A DNA stretch of 64,000 nt, from NCBI GenBank assembly GCA_003255025.1, contig QANY01009002.1:436978-500977 (forward strand), in the 5' to 3' direction. Within the stretch, counting starts at the first letter, position 1. The number at the start of each line of letters is the position of its first letter. This stretch comes from Datisca glomerata (Eukaryota > Streptophyta > Magnoliopsida > Cucurbitales > Datiscaceae). Made by a program: the position numbers and the translations under genes. The notes beneath the pieces are model-generated. The model saw only the letters and a list, made by a program, of their open reading frames with translations. It was not told the origin of the DNA and made no database searches. This document shows, in pieces, positions 33,229-45,149 of this stretch.

Positions 33229-33933
33229 ATGGCACGAAAAGGAAAGATGATTATACATTTCATATTCACTCTTTTTGATTCTATAAGAAAGTTTATAGTC
33301 AAATAAAATAAGATATCTGATTCTATCTGAATCAGACGAGCCGCCTCTAGCATTTCCATTTCGCGATTCAGATTCAGAGCGCGAATCTGTACATTCCTAA
33401 GAATCTGAAGAGGAGATCTCTCTCTATCTCGAATTGAGACTCGCCCCCCCTGGGGGAGGCTCGGGGGAACCTGTCCCCCGATCTCTTGCGGAAAACAAGG
33501 CGGCTCATCCCGCTCAACCGCTTACCCCTCGAGAGCGTTAGAGTGTTTCTTGCTCTAATTCTCAGGCGGCGGGCCCGTCTGCAGCGATATTACACCAACC
33601 ACCACTTCTGGTTCCGGGTCCGCAACCAAAAATTCTCGCAAACCTGATTTGGCTTTACAAAGAGCATGCCTCAAAAGATGCAAACGAAATTCTTCAAATA
33701 GCGGAGAAAACCATTTATCTAAAAAAAAATTTATCAATTTGAAGAACTCATCCAATCTGACGCAAGGCTCGGAGAGCCTTTCAATGGAATTCCCATCAAT
33801 TGCTAATTTATATTTTTCGTTAGTTAAGAGAGACAGAGATGAATACTCTATTTCATCTCTAACTCATTTCTTATCTGACTTTGTAAAAACAGAAATGAAA
33901 AAGATAGCAAGTTCTATGCACAAGTTTTTTTAG
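33229..33933 (+). pseudogene. rps3 first codons fused to a frame-shifted unknown ORF
   Basis: ATGGCACGAAAAGGAAA at 33229-33245 is the start of rps3 exon 1, with the normal spacer from rps19. After it, rps3 sequence ends and an unknown frame begins (MIIHFIFTLFDSIRKF). Following it needs a frame change near 33297 (to SESDEPPLAFPFRDSD), passes stops at 33398 (TAA) and 33539 (TAG), continues PGPQPKILANLIWLYKEHAS, and needs another shift in the A run near 33721 to reach FINLKNSSNLTQ and LTHFLSDFVKTEM, ending TAG at 33931. So about 230 codons of a mitochondrial ORF are present but broken. Family unknown. Confidence 0.55.
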
Positions 33934-34281
33934 TGCTTTCTAATTCACAAGAATAGAAGCCTTTCTTTTCTTGAGTTGCATATTTCTGCAACAGGATAAA
34001 GGAAATCGATTGAGAAAGTTGCATGGGACTGGCTATTCACTCACTTTTTTCTGCTAATGTGCAGCGGCGAGGAGCCAACTGGTTGTTGGACTAACCTATG
34101 TTGTGTTCCGGCGAAGCGCTGGGTTGTTGGTAAGGAGCGTGAGCGGGCGGGGGGCTCACGCAAGTAAGTGAAGGACCCCTGTAGGGCCTCTTTCTGAAGT
34201 GTGGCCCACACATGGCCAGGGAGGAAAGAAAAAGGAGGGGGGATAAGGAGAGCCTTAGCCCTTAGAATAGAATTCTAAACC
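33934..34281. other. spacer upstream of rps10
   Basis: No gene recognised. Confidence 0.45.
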
Positions 34282-34314
34282 GGCGTGGCGCTGCTGGATG
34301 CTTCTGATCAATAG
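34282..34314 (+). repeat. 33-bp leader repeat upstream of rps10 (copy 2)
   Basis: Matches 3782-3814 upstream of rps1 with one difference (gtggcg against gtgacg). It ends 43 bases before the rps10 start codon. Confidence 0.75.
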
Positions 34315-34357
34315 AACAGGAAGAGGAGTAAGCCAAAAAGAAAGACCACCAAAAGTC

Positions 34358-35530
34358 ACGACCACCAAGATACGCATAGTGATTCGATCTTTTGATCACC
34401 CATTTTTTGAAAACCATTTTTGGGGGCTTCCGCCTTACACACGGAATATTGGATTGCCTGAATCACGAGTCTTATATACTATGTTACGATCACCTCATAT
34501 TGATAAAAAGTCCAGAGAACAATTTGAAATGGAAATCAATAAACAATTTTTTGTCATAAAAACAGAAAGGCATGAATTGCGCAAGAAGTTCTTTCGGTTA
34601 AAACGTCGTGCGACTCGGAGGACATAAGACTTCTTGGTCAAACCAAAAATATTGCCGACAGAATGCTCCTACCCCACCATGCCTGGCCCTTTACCTTAAC
34701 TTAAGAAGAAAGAGGGGGGTATGAAGCGTGGAAAACAATGCAAGAAGTGTATGATACAACAGGTAACCTTAAGGAGTGGCGGCAAAGCTCTTGATTGATC
34801 AACGCGAGTGAACTGTGCTTAGACGCTTCGTAAAACCGCACCGATCTATGAGAGGAGCTGATGGATGAGTAGGCTTCCCCTTTCGATTCGCGGAATGTGA
34901 TTTGGGACACGATGGGAGTTTGCGTGCCTCGGTAGGAAAGAGATCACCGTAGTATAGCACAAGATCGCCTTTTCTTGCTGCCATGGGGTCGACCTGTAAA
35001 CAAGGTAAACCCAATGGGAACCAAAAAACGGGAGGGTACCGCATTGGGCAGAAGACGATCCAAAAAGTGAAGGCTCATCCAGCTGAAGGAAGGAGCTTTG
35101 GAAGCTGACCTTCTTATTAGAGAAATGGGTGAGATAGGTGACAGGTAGCTTGTTTCCAAGCCGGCCCGGCCGCGAGGAAGAAAGAGCTCTTTGCCGGTGC
35201 TGACTTGGATCTCGGGTGACGGAATAAGGCGGCCAGAAACGACGAGCAGTTGCGGTCGAAGCTTGGCTCTAGCCGATAGGCTAGCAGTAAGCTTGGCTAC
35301 AGCGAAGCGCTTACCAAGCGCGAAGGAAAGGGCCTTCGCCACTTGAGCCGTATGCGGGTGAACTCGCACGTGCGGTTCTTACGGGGGGAGAGCTAGTAGG
35401 AGCCATCCTATCCCAATAGCGTATATTTGGAGCTCAATATGAAATCCTATTTTCTTGCAAGACCCATTCGAATAAGGGAAAACTCCAGAGATTGCTTCGA
35501 AGTAAGATCCTAGCGTTGACCCTTTCCTGA
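34358..35530 (+). CDS. rps10: mitochondrial ribosomal protein S10, two exons
   Basis: Exon 1 is 34358-34607 and exon 2 is 35418-35530, joined across a group II intron; the joined frame is 120 codons plus TGA. The start is ACG, which plant mitochondria edit to AUG for this gene; the next codons give TTKIRIVIRSFDHPF. Exon 1 continues LPESRVLYTMLRSPHIDKKS and RHELRKKFFRLKR. Exon 2 begins at the split Gln codon and gives RIFGAQYEILFSCKT and GKLQRLLRSK. A CGA near the end of exon 2 could be edited to a stop, as described for potato. No nonsense change is seen. It precedes cox1, a conserved neighbour. In the nucleus, without editing, it has no start codon. Confidence 0.92.
34608..35417 (+). other. 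group II intron of rps10
   Basis: The intron begins GTGCG (group II consensus GUGYG), ends AT (consensus AY), and is 810 bases. Its domain V is clear at 35345-35378: gagccgtatgcg, a small loop, then cgcacgtgcggttc, with domain VI to the exon. No maturase is encoded. Confidence 0.9.
35345..35378 (+). ncRNA. group II intron domain V
   Basis: This 34-base hairpin has the catalytic domain V pattern, with the GAGCCGTATGCGG 5' strand pairing to CGCACGTGCGGTTC. It supports placing the intron 3' end about 40 bases downstream. Confidence 0.9.
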
Positions 35531-35695
35531 ACCAGAACCGGGGGGTGAGAGGAAAAGGGGATCAAAATGTCCCATCAATAAAGTGAGGGCTTTCCATTCT
35601 TCCTTCCCCTCTCACTCCCCCTTTTTCAAGAAAGAAGCCCCGCTCCCTAAAGGGCCCCTCTCTGATAAGGAAGGAAACGAAATAATCTCAATTTT

Positions 35696-37279
35696 ACGAC
35701 AAATCCGGTCCAATGGTTGTTCTCCACTAACCACAAGGATATAGGGACTCTATATTTCATCTTCGGTGCCATTGTTGGAGTGATGGGCACATGCTTCTCA
35801 TTACTGATTCGTATGGAATTAGCACGACCCGGCGATCAAATTCTTGGTGGGAATCATCAACTTTATAATGTTTTAATAACGGCTCACGCTTTTTGAATGA
35901 TCTTTTTTATGGTTATGCCGGCGATGATAGGTGGATCTGGTAATTGGTCTGTTCCGATTCTGATAGGTGCACCTGACATGGCATTTCCACGAGTAAATAA
36001 TATTTCATTCTGGTTGTTGCCACCAAGTCTCTTGCTCCTATTAAGCTCAACCTTAGTAGAAGTGGGCAGCGGCACTGCGTGGACGGTCTATCCGCCCTTA
36101 AGTGGTATTACCAGCCATTCTGGAGGAGCAGTTGATTCAACAATTTTTAGTTTTCATCTATCTGGTGTTTCATCCATTTTAGGTTCTATCAATTTTATAA
36201 AAACTATCTCCAACATGCGTGGACCTGGAATGACTATGCATAGATCACCCCTATTTGTCTGGTCCGTTCTAGTGACAGCATTCCCACTTTTATTATCACT
36301 TCCGGTACTAGCAGGGGCAATTACCATGTTATTAACCGATCGAAACTTTAATAGAACCTTTTCTGATCCCGCTGGAGGGGGAGACCCCATATTATATCAG
36401 CATCTCTTTCGGTTCTTCGGTCATCCAGAGGTGTATATTCCCATTTTGCCTGGATCCGGTATCATAAGTCATATCGTTTCTACTTTTTCAGGAAAACCTG
36501 TCTTCGGGTATCTAGGCATGGTTTATGCCATGATCAGTATAGGTGTTCTTGGATTTCTTGTTTGGGCTCATCATATGTTTACTGTGGGCTTAGACGTTGA
36601 TACATGTGCCTACTTCACCGCAGCTACCATGATCATAGTTGTCCCCACTGGAATCAAAATCTTTAGTTGGATCGCTACCATGTGGGGGGGTTCGATACAA
36701 TACAAAACACCTATGTTATTTTCTGTAGGGTTCATCTTTTTGTTCAACATAGGAGGACTCACTGGAATAGTCCCGGCAAATTCTGGGCTAGACATTGCTC
36801 TACATGATACTTATTATGTGGTTGCTCATTTCCATTATGTACTTTCTATGGGAGCTGTTTTTGCTTTATTTGCAGGATTTCACTATTGGGTGGGTAAAAT
36901 CTTTGGTCGGACATACCCTGAAACTTTAGGTCAAATCCATTTTTGGATCACTTTTTTCGGGGTTAATCCGACCCTCTTTCCCATGCATTTCTTAGGGCTT
37001 TCGGGTATGCCACGTCGCATTCCAGATTATCTAGATGCTTACGCTGGATGGAATGCCCTTAGCAGTTTTGGCCCTTATATGTCCGTAGTTGGGATTCGTC
37101 ATTTCTTCATGGTCGTAACAATCACTTCAAGCAGTGGAATTAACAAAAGATGTGCTCCAAGTCCTTGGGCTATTGAACAGAATTCAACCACACTGGAATG
37201 GATGGTACAAAGTCCTCCAGCTTTTCATACTTTTGGAGAACTTCCAGCTATCAAGGAGACGAAAAGCTATGTGAAGTAA
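35696..37279 (+). pseudogene. cox1: cytochrome c oxidase subunit 1 with a nonsense codon
   Basis: Full-length cox1 (528 codons with stop, family length 527 residues) encoding the catalytic subunit of complex IV. The start is ACG, edited in many plants. Conserved parts are [26 protein letters not shown] with the copper-binding histidine, the [15 protein letters not shown] block (here [12 protein letters not shown]), and [13 protein letters not shown] with haem ligands. Codon 67 is TGA (35894-35896) where the family has leucine, a T-to-G change in TTA. Several other replacements at invariant places, such as Cys for Arg in DVDTCAYF and Arg for Thr in NFNRTF, mark decay. Unedited Ser, Pro and Arg codons remain. 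The group I intron found in some angiosperm cox1 genes is absent. Confidence 0.95.
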
Positions 37280-39625
37280 AAGAAGAAAAGGTCGCCGACT
37301 ACTACTAAGAACCAAACAGAACTTTTCAAAATGTGGGTTCTAAAACCACTTGTGTAGGTCGGGGTTGAGAATTGGGGGGCCGACGAGGCTGGGGCCCTCT
37401 TTTCCAGCAATGACCGGTCAAGGTCAATCAAAATGGGGATTCACAGATGATTCTCAGCATAGAAGAGATCTTAACAAGTCTGATCACCATCTATAGAAGG
37501 ATTGAACGGCGGATTGATCATCGACTCAAGCACGTATTGCCAGCTTCACATTACAACATGTCTCCTGAAAGGTCAACAAAGAGGACCTCCCTCCACACTA
37601 AACCGAAAAACCGGACCCCTTGAGCTGAACCAACAAAGCATTCCATTGAATGAAGCCCACTTCCCTCCGTCAAAGCCACTTTCGGGGGGGAACTCTTGCT
37701 CACAGGCTCCCTGAAACCAAGAGATGAGACAGAAGATGCAGAGGATACTATGGATTCAGAGTGAGCCTCTATCATATGTCTAGGAGTAGAGAAGAGAGCA
37801 CCTTCAACAGACAAAGCATTTCTTTCCTGCTCTTCCTCCTTGGCCAAGATGTGTTAAACGGAACCTTCTTAAAAAAGATCTCTAAAGGTGGATAATGGGA
37901 CTACTGGTCTGCTGCTTTTACTTTTTCTTTTTCCAACTACTGTGACGAAAGAAAGCAAAGAAACTACGCTTCTTACAGGTCCCAATAAGCGGGTAACTAA
38001 GGTCTACTCGTCAAGTAAAGCCTCACTTTTTCAGCGAAGACCAGAACCAATTCAATCAATTTAAATTAATGCGACTTCGTCCCACCAGAAAAAAAGGAAG
38101 GAATATTCTGACGCGGGATATGTCGTCAATGTAGAAAGAGAAGATTCTCATTCAGAAAATGCCCTCTTATGCGCTATCCGATCTCGATGAAGCCAATGGG
38201 TTAGCTATGATCCTATCAATTGACTAGTTCAGTTTCGGGACTTCTCCTAAAGAATGACCAATGGAACCGACCGTATCAAAGTAGTGATCTCTTGGCATAT
38301 AGCTGTCAGAAAGCACGTTCTTCGTGTAGAAGCCCGAACTCTTGGACGAAGGTCAGATTCCACGAACGGAAGGGTAGGTTAGCTTTCCCACTTTCCTTGC
38401 TTTCTCTCAAAAATGGGATCCTCTGATGAACCACCGATTGCTTGGTTGAGTTCTCCCACATAGCGTCAAGGAATCGAAGCAATCCTGAGATCGTATGGCA
38501 TAGCGCAAAGTCAACATCTTCATGATTCTAGGTCAGAAAATGCCCCTTTACTTTATCCCACTCTCTTTTTACATAGCCAACTAGTTGGTGTACTCTCCCT
38601 CGACGTTGACCCGATAGAAGTCAAGCCCTTTGTCTCAAAAAGAATGGTCTCGATCTTCTTCTTTCTTAGCATTATTGTAAACCATTTGATCCTAGTTGTC
38701 TTGCGTGGAAGGAGCCAGATGACAGATATTTAACTTACCCCTCCATATATATATACTATTAGATTGCGTCCGACCACCTGATCGATGAAGACTCGAACCT
38801 AACCACCTCACTTTTTTTTGGAGATGACGGAGACTTTACTCGACGTCTTGACCCATCCATAGTCTGCTAATCTAATCCCAACATCTTTAATCCTGACAAG
38901 CTTGGATAGGACTATATATCTGTCTTTTGTTTGTTACATAAGACTGAATGTACAGTTCCTTTGTTCTTCTGGCTATGGTTCTTTCTATTCTTCTTTCTTA
39001 CTTTTTGATTTATGGTCTGGCCTTTTTCAACCTCTTACTCAATAGATGTATCTGAATACGAGCTTTGTTCAACTGTGCCCACGGACCCGTAAGCCCTCGA
39101 GGCAAGGCGAAAAGGAAGAGATGCTTTAGCTTTCTTTGGTCTTGAACTCGCTCCCCGCTCGAGAATGAATGTTGGAAACTCTTCGATGACATCTTCCTTT
39201 GAGTGCACGATTCCTTAGCTGTGCCTCTTTGGTACCGAGCTCTTTGATGGCCTTTCTTTATCCATTAACGCTAAAAGGTAGTGAGTGGAGTCAGGAACAA
39301 AGTGATCCTCAGCAGCCGAAAGAAGCCTTGTTCGGTCTTCTATTGAAGTGATGACTCACCTGGAACATAATTTTTTCAAACCTAGGTGAATTCACTGGAC
39401 GAAGGCAAAAAGAAAGAGATAGAATACGACAGTTTTTCAGGCGTATAGAGAATGACACGATCATCTAGCCTTGGTCCTCTCATCATCTGATTCCCGAAAG
39501 GTAGAACTGAAGAACGCACTGTTTGGGACTGGGCACGACCCTTCTTCTTTCTTTAGACTATCTTCTTTTCCGGATCCACTATTGAGTTAGTTAAGGTCTT
39601 CTATGACCGAGATGGTGCTGGGTAC
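37280..39625. other. mitochondrial-type spacer to the junction with nuclear DNA
   Basis: No gene recognised in 2.3 kb; composition remains like the mitochondrial part. A tatatatata run lies near 38746. Base composition turns AT-rich from about 39.63 kb, where Copia gag starts. Confidence 0.5.
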
Positions 39626-42600
39626 TGTTCTTTAGTACAATCACTAAAAAGATTTGTGGCTAGCCTTGGAGAGAAGCTACTCTAACCATTTTAAAGCAAG
39701 AATGCTTCAGTTGAAGAATTTACTTCAATTAATGAAGAAAGGCAACCAACCTGTTGCAGACTTTTACGACAAAATGAGAAATGTAGCAGATTCCTTAGTT
39801 GTTGCAGGTCATCCAGTAAGTGAGCAAGATTTACTATTTCACATTCTTGATTGACTTGAAGCTGAGTTCAATTCAGTAGTTGTTAATGTTACATCAAAAT
39901 CTGAAGATCTAACAAAGGAAGAGGTTCAAGCAATACGCCAATTATGTAGGTAGTACAACAGGAAAAAAGTCACATGGAAACAATTTCTCTAGAAGAGGCA
40001 ATTGTAGAGGTTTTAATCAAAATTCATCTCGTGTAAGCTTTAATGGAGGAAGAAGAGGTCCCAATGGAAACATGTTACAATGTCAAGTATGTGCCAAACT
40101 GAGACATTGAGCTCTAACTTGTCATTATATGTTTAATAAAGGGCTATAATCAAAGCTTCAATCCAAGCTAAGGACCTCAGTTTTCACCTTTTCCAAGTCA
40201 GGTACCTCAGTTTCAAGGTGGTCAGAATGGAAATTTGGGTCCATCTGCTATGGTTTTTGCATCTAAAATGATTGTTGATCATGCTTGGCACGTGGAGAAC
40301 CCTGCTACAAATCACATTACATCATACCTCAATAACTTCCACATCGCACATGATTATCATGGTAAGGAGACACTCATGGTAGGGGATGGTAAGACACTCA
40401 AGATTACTCACAATTGTTCTTCATTTCTACCCATTCCTCAAAATTCTATAGTTCTAAAATTGAAATCCGTGTTAAGAGTCCCATAAATCAAAAAGAATTT
40501 TTTAAGTGTCTTTTAATTGACAAAAGATAATGCACTATTTATTGAATTCCATTCAAATTTCTATCTTGTGAAGGGCGAAGCCACCAAGAAAATTCTTCTC
40601 ATAGGAAGGGTCTGTATGAGCTACAACTTCCTAAAATAAATAAAAGTAGCTACTTTAATTTGTAAGATCATAGACAACAATCAACCAAAGAACTCTCTCA
40701 CTCATTCTCAAGATGTTAAGCAACATCATTCTAAATTCAAACCTAGTGTAAACTTGTCTCAAACCTCTAATTCTACATTTTGTACTTCAGTAGGGAATGC
40801 ATCTAGCTTTACTTCAAATCATGTCAATTCTGAGCAATGTAAATATGCCAAGAACAATGACAAGCAGTGTTAATCACTTGTAAGCACTGCCACTTGTAAT
40901 AAGTTCTTTAATAAAAATCATTTCCACGTACATCTTTCGATCTATGGCATATGAAGCTTGGCCATCCTACACCTAACATTGTCTCTCAGATTCTCAAACA
41001 TAATAATATACAGATTTCAGGAAAATTGCTTTCACCCTATAGTGCTTTCCCTAAAGGCAAGAGTCATGTTCAACACCATAATATTTCTCAGCCCCACTCC
41101 ACTGCCCCTCTTCAATTAGTTCACACTGACTTATGAGGACTCGCCCACATAAGCTCAAAGGAAAGATATACATATTATATCATATTTCTAGATTACTTCA
41201 TTAGGTATACATGGATCTTCCTTCTCAAGCTCAAATCTTAATTATTAAAGTCTTTGTTGAGTTCAAACGCCTTGCAGAAAACCAATTTTCAACCTCTTTA
41301 AAAACTCTACAATCAGATTAGGGAGGGGAATTTAGAGCTTTCACTGATTTTTTTATCTCTCATGGCATTGAATTTAGACGTTCATGCCCTCATACACAAA
41401 GTCAAAATGGAAACACAAACATAGATATATTGTTGAGACATGTTTAATATTACTTAGCCATGCTTCTATACCTACTATTTTCTGGTGGAATGCATTTCAC
41501 ACAGCAATCTATCCTATCAATAGACTTTCCACTCTATTTCTCAATGGTTCATCACCTTATCAAATCCTGTTTAACAAGATTCCAAACTACCATTTCCTTA
41601 AGTCTTTTGAATGTGCATGTTACCCACACTTAAAACCATACAATCACCATAAATTACAATTCAATAATGAATTTTGTGTGTTTCTTGGTTACTCCCAATC
41701 TCATAAAGGTTATCCCTGTCTTCATCCCTCAGGCAGAGTGTACATTGTTATAAATGTAATCTTTCATGGATCCAACTTTCCATATGCGCATGGTTTTTCC
41801 TTTACCAAAACCAGTTCCAAAAATCTTTCAGTACACCAGGGAGCTAGTTTTCAATTCTGTGCAGGTGATCATACAGAAACAACTACTCCAATTCCTCTAG
41901 AAGTCCAACTCAACACTCCTTTGCTAGAACCATCCGAGCATGAAGTTTCTTCAGGTAATTCTTTACTTTCTTCTAATGACTTTAATTTCAATGCTTCTCA
42001 ATCTAATGAATCCAATTAGTTCAAGTTTCTTTCTGTTCTACTGATTCTCCTACTGTCTCTATAGAGTCTCATACTGATACTACAACTTTAGTTCAATTAC
42101 CTAGTAATCACATTTCCAATTCACAACCTAATAGACATAGTATGGTCACTAGATCCAAAACTAGTTTTTTAAAACCAAAGGCCTTCTTATCAATTTATCC
42201 TAAGCAATAAAAATCAAGAAACTTAGCTGAACCTACTTCAGTGTCTCAAGCCATATCTAATCTTGAGTGGAAGTATGCCATTGATTTGGAGTATCATGTA
42301 TTAATGGACAATGACACATGGGAGCTTGGTCATCATTGCACTACTAGGAACTTAGTTGGTAATAAATGGATTTGTAAACTCAACTATAATATTGATGGAA
42401 CAATACAAAGACATAAAACACGATTAGTAGCCAGGGTTTTTCATCAAACCCCTAGCTTGGAATATATAGAGACATTTTCACCTGTAGTGAAGCCTACTAC
42501 CATCAGAATTATGTTAGTTTTACCAACAAGTTTCAATTGGACACTCACTCAACTTGATGTAAATAATGCCTTCCTCAATGGAATGCTAGATGAGCCTGTG

Positions 42601-43959
42601 TACATGGTCCTGTTGGGCATAGTGTCTTCAAAGCATGTGTTTAGACGATTTAATAGGAAATTAATGAAACTATCTTTTTCTTATAATTATCCTTTTAAAT
42701 TATTGTTGAATAATTTATATATATAAATATCTAAAAATTTCATATTCATTAAGGAGACTATAATCTTGTATAAGTACGAGAGGAATAAAATCATAGATAA
42801 TGAATAAAATAGTCGGCAACATATTAAAGTAATGAATTTTTAATGAATGATTGCTATTACAGTTCACTAAGTATTATGAATGCATGTGATATAGATCCGG
42901 ATCACTGATGTGGATTGTCATCTTAGTGAATGTACTTTATATAATTAAATTATATTAGACATGACCAATGTGTATTAATATATTTATTAACTTATTGTTT
43001 ATCATAAAAAATTACTACACATCGAAATTGATGATCATATGTAGATCGGTCAGAATCTTGAGTAGTCATGAACTCATATGCATGTCTACTGGATCTTTTA
43101 ATTCACTCGCTAAGATTTGTTAGTAAAACAGACTAGTGATTTTTATTTTAGAGATTCAGTGATTTGTATGGCTAAGAAAATGATCTTACAAGATTTGGAA
43201 TCCAAGCTTTCATAATGGATCGTATGTTGGTCCTCTTAAGTGTTAATTTTGGAGTTGAATGGTTATTGAGCTCAAAGTTATAATACGATTATAGATTGGC
43301 CGTTCACTAGTGAATTAATTGTAATTAAGGATCAAAAGGTAATTAGAAGGGTGAAATGATAATTTTGATCAGCTTTAATTTATGAACCAATAATTGGATG
43401 ACAGAACTACATGAAGTGATTATATCAATGAACTACACGAGAATACTCTATAAATATATTCTGAACTAAGAGTGCAATTCCATATTTATAGTGGAGTAAT
43501 AATATAATTAATAAACAAGATTATTTAATTGAAGAGTTTAATTAATAATCTGGTTTATTAAAGCTTAGAATTATGAGTTCATGGTCCCCGAGTTACCTAT
43601 GTACTACATAGTCTGGGGTGTGAATATTTCAGGACATGAGAGACGGACTACCTTGTATAAGGAATTAAATTTATGGGTCAAGTATATAATTATGAGACAA
43701 TTATGTAATATTAATTAATAAAAAATTAATTAATAATAATATTTATTGTGATTTCAGAAATTACATAATTTAATGTTGATCTATTAGTGGGATAGAATAT
43801 CTGATTTATGAAATTAAATAATATTAAATCATTATGAGATAATGATTTTATTTATTTATCTGATATGTTAAGATTGCAAGTGCTAAGAATAACAATCCTA
43901 TTTTTTCAGACTTGTCATTTTGTGGAGTGATCGAATTGATTTGAGAGCTTAATTATCAT

Positions 43960-44367
43960 ATGTTTAAACTTATATTGTTTAAATGTGAGTGGGTTGAGAA
44001 TAATATTGGGAAAAAATTCAATCTTGGATTTACATTAGTTGATCTTGAAAGATTAGGTTACAAAAATGAGCCTTTTATTTTGGCTTCCCAAGCAAAACAA
44101 GTTTTTTATGTCGAAGATCCAAAAGATCAAAGATGGTTAGTTGTCTTTTCTTCTACTCAAAGAGAATATAGTAAAAGTATTGTTGATGATGATTTAGGTG
44201 ATACATTATTATATTGTTATTTGTTTGTGAAAGATATGTCTTTTGTTAAAACATTTGACACAGATGGTAAAAATGAGGTTGTTTATGTTCGACCAAATGG
44301 CGAAGATACTGTGATTATTGAAGATATTACATGTAATTGTGTCTTGTGGTTAGTATGGTATTGGTGA
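43960..44367 (+). CDS. CACTA transposon DUF4216-type fragment
   Basis: An open frame of 135 codons contains KCEWVENNIGKKFNLGFTLV, then NEPFILASQAKQVFYVED and RWLVVFSSTQ, the DUF4216 region found downstream of the TNP2 transposase domain in plant En/Spm (CACTA) elements. The transposase catalytic part is not present. It lies inside the LTR insertion and upstream of CACTA-like subterminal repeats, so it belongs to a CACTA remnant nested in it. A splice acceptor-like ttttttgcag near 44537-44546 may begin a later exon. Confidence 0.7.
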   Translation: MFKLILFKCEWVENNIGKKFNLGFTLVDLERLGYKNEPFILASQAKQVFYVEDPKDQRWLVVFSSTQREYSKSIVDDDLGDTLLYCYLFVKDMSFVKTFDTDGKNEVVYVRPNGEDTVIIEDITCNCVLWLVWYW

Positions 44368-44799
44368 ATTTATAATTTTTTTTAACTTTGTATATTTTAT
44401 CTTTTACTCAAGATTAAACACATGACTGAGTAAACGAAGCAGTAAATATTAAATCAACAAACATCTATGTATAACAACTTTCAATACTCTTTTACTTTAC
44501 TTTGTAATAAATTAATTGGTTAAACCAACCTTTATTTTTTGCAGTGTTCAACAACTAAGTAGAACAATTTGGGAGCAACTAGAACTACTAAAAGAAGTAT
44601 TGAAAGTTCATTAGTTTCAAATTTTTGTAATTAATTTCATTATTTATTTTTTCAGTTCTACAATTTTAGAAATTTAATCATATTGTATGCAATAAGACTT
44701 ATATAGTCTGCTGAGATATTTATGTCATTTTCTATTTTCATTTATTATTCAATTCTAATAAGTTGGCTTAATTATTCTATTAATAAATTATATATATAT

Positions 44800-45149
44800 A
44801 TATATATCACCACAGACGACCGTCGTAAAACTATAACAAAAATGATGGTTTCAAAAATTAAATAAATAATAAATAATAACGACAGTTGCTCTAGCAATCG
44901 TCGTAAAATACTATTCAACAACGATGATGGTTTGTGCAGTAATCGTCGTCGAAGAACTACAAAACAGTCATCGTTTCTGTAGGTTTTAAGATGACGGTGT
45001 CTGGGACAGCCGTTGTCTTTTTGCCTCGTCGTAAAATTTTAAAAATTATGTGATTTTTTATGACAGCTTTTAAGACGACGGGTGCTTACCCGTCATCTTT
45101 GGTTTTTGACGACGGGGAATCCCCATCGTTAAAAACTAGTTTTGTAGTA
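44800..45149 (+). repeat. CACTA 3' subterminal repeats and degenerate terminus
   Basis: Repeated gacgacgg and ccgtcgt-type motifs in both orientations run from 44812 to 45128, and the block ends ttttgtagta at 45140-45149, one base from the inverted CACTA terminus ttttgtagtg. This is the normal end structure of plant CACTA elements. No CACTA 5' terminus is visible within the insertion. Confidence 0.7.

Noticed and set aside
35884..36795. Minus-strand frames opposite cox1
   Set aside because: They are antisense to a clear cox1.
38785..38825. aagactcgaacctaacc, tRNA-like on the minus strand
   Set aside because: No stem pairing and no acceptor.
1..39640. Reading the first part as a normal mitochondrial contig
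   Set aside because: cox1 and rps19 carry stops that a working organelle could not tolerate; kept as an alternative only if reads show the bases to be errors.
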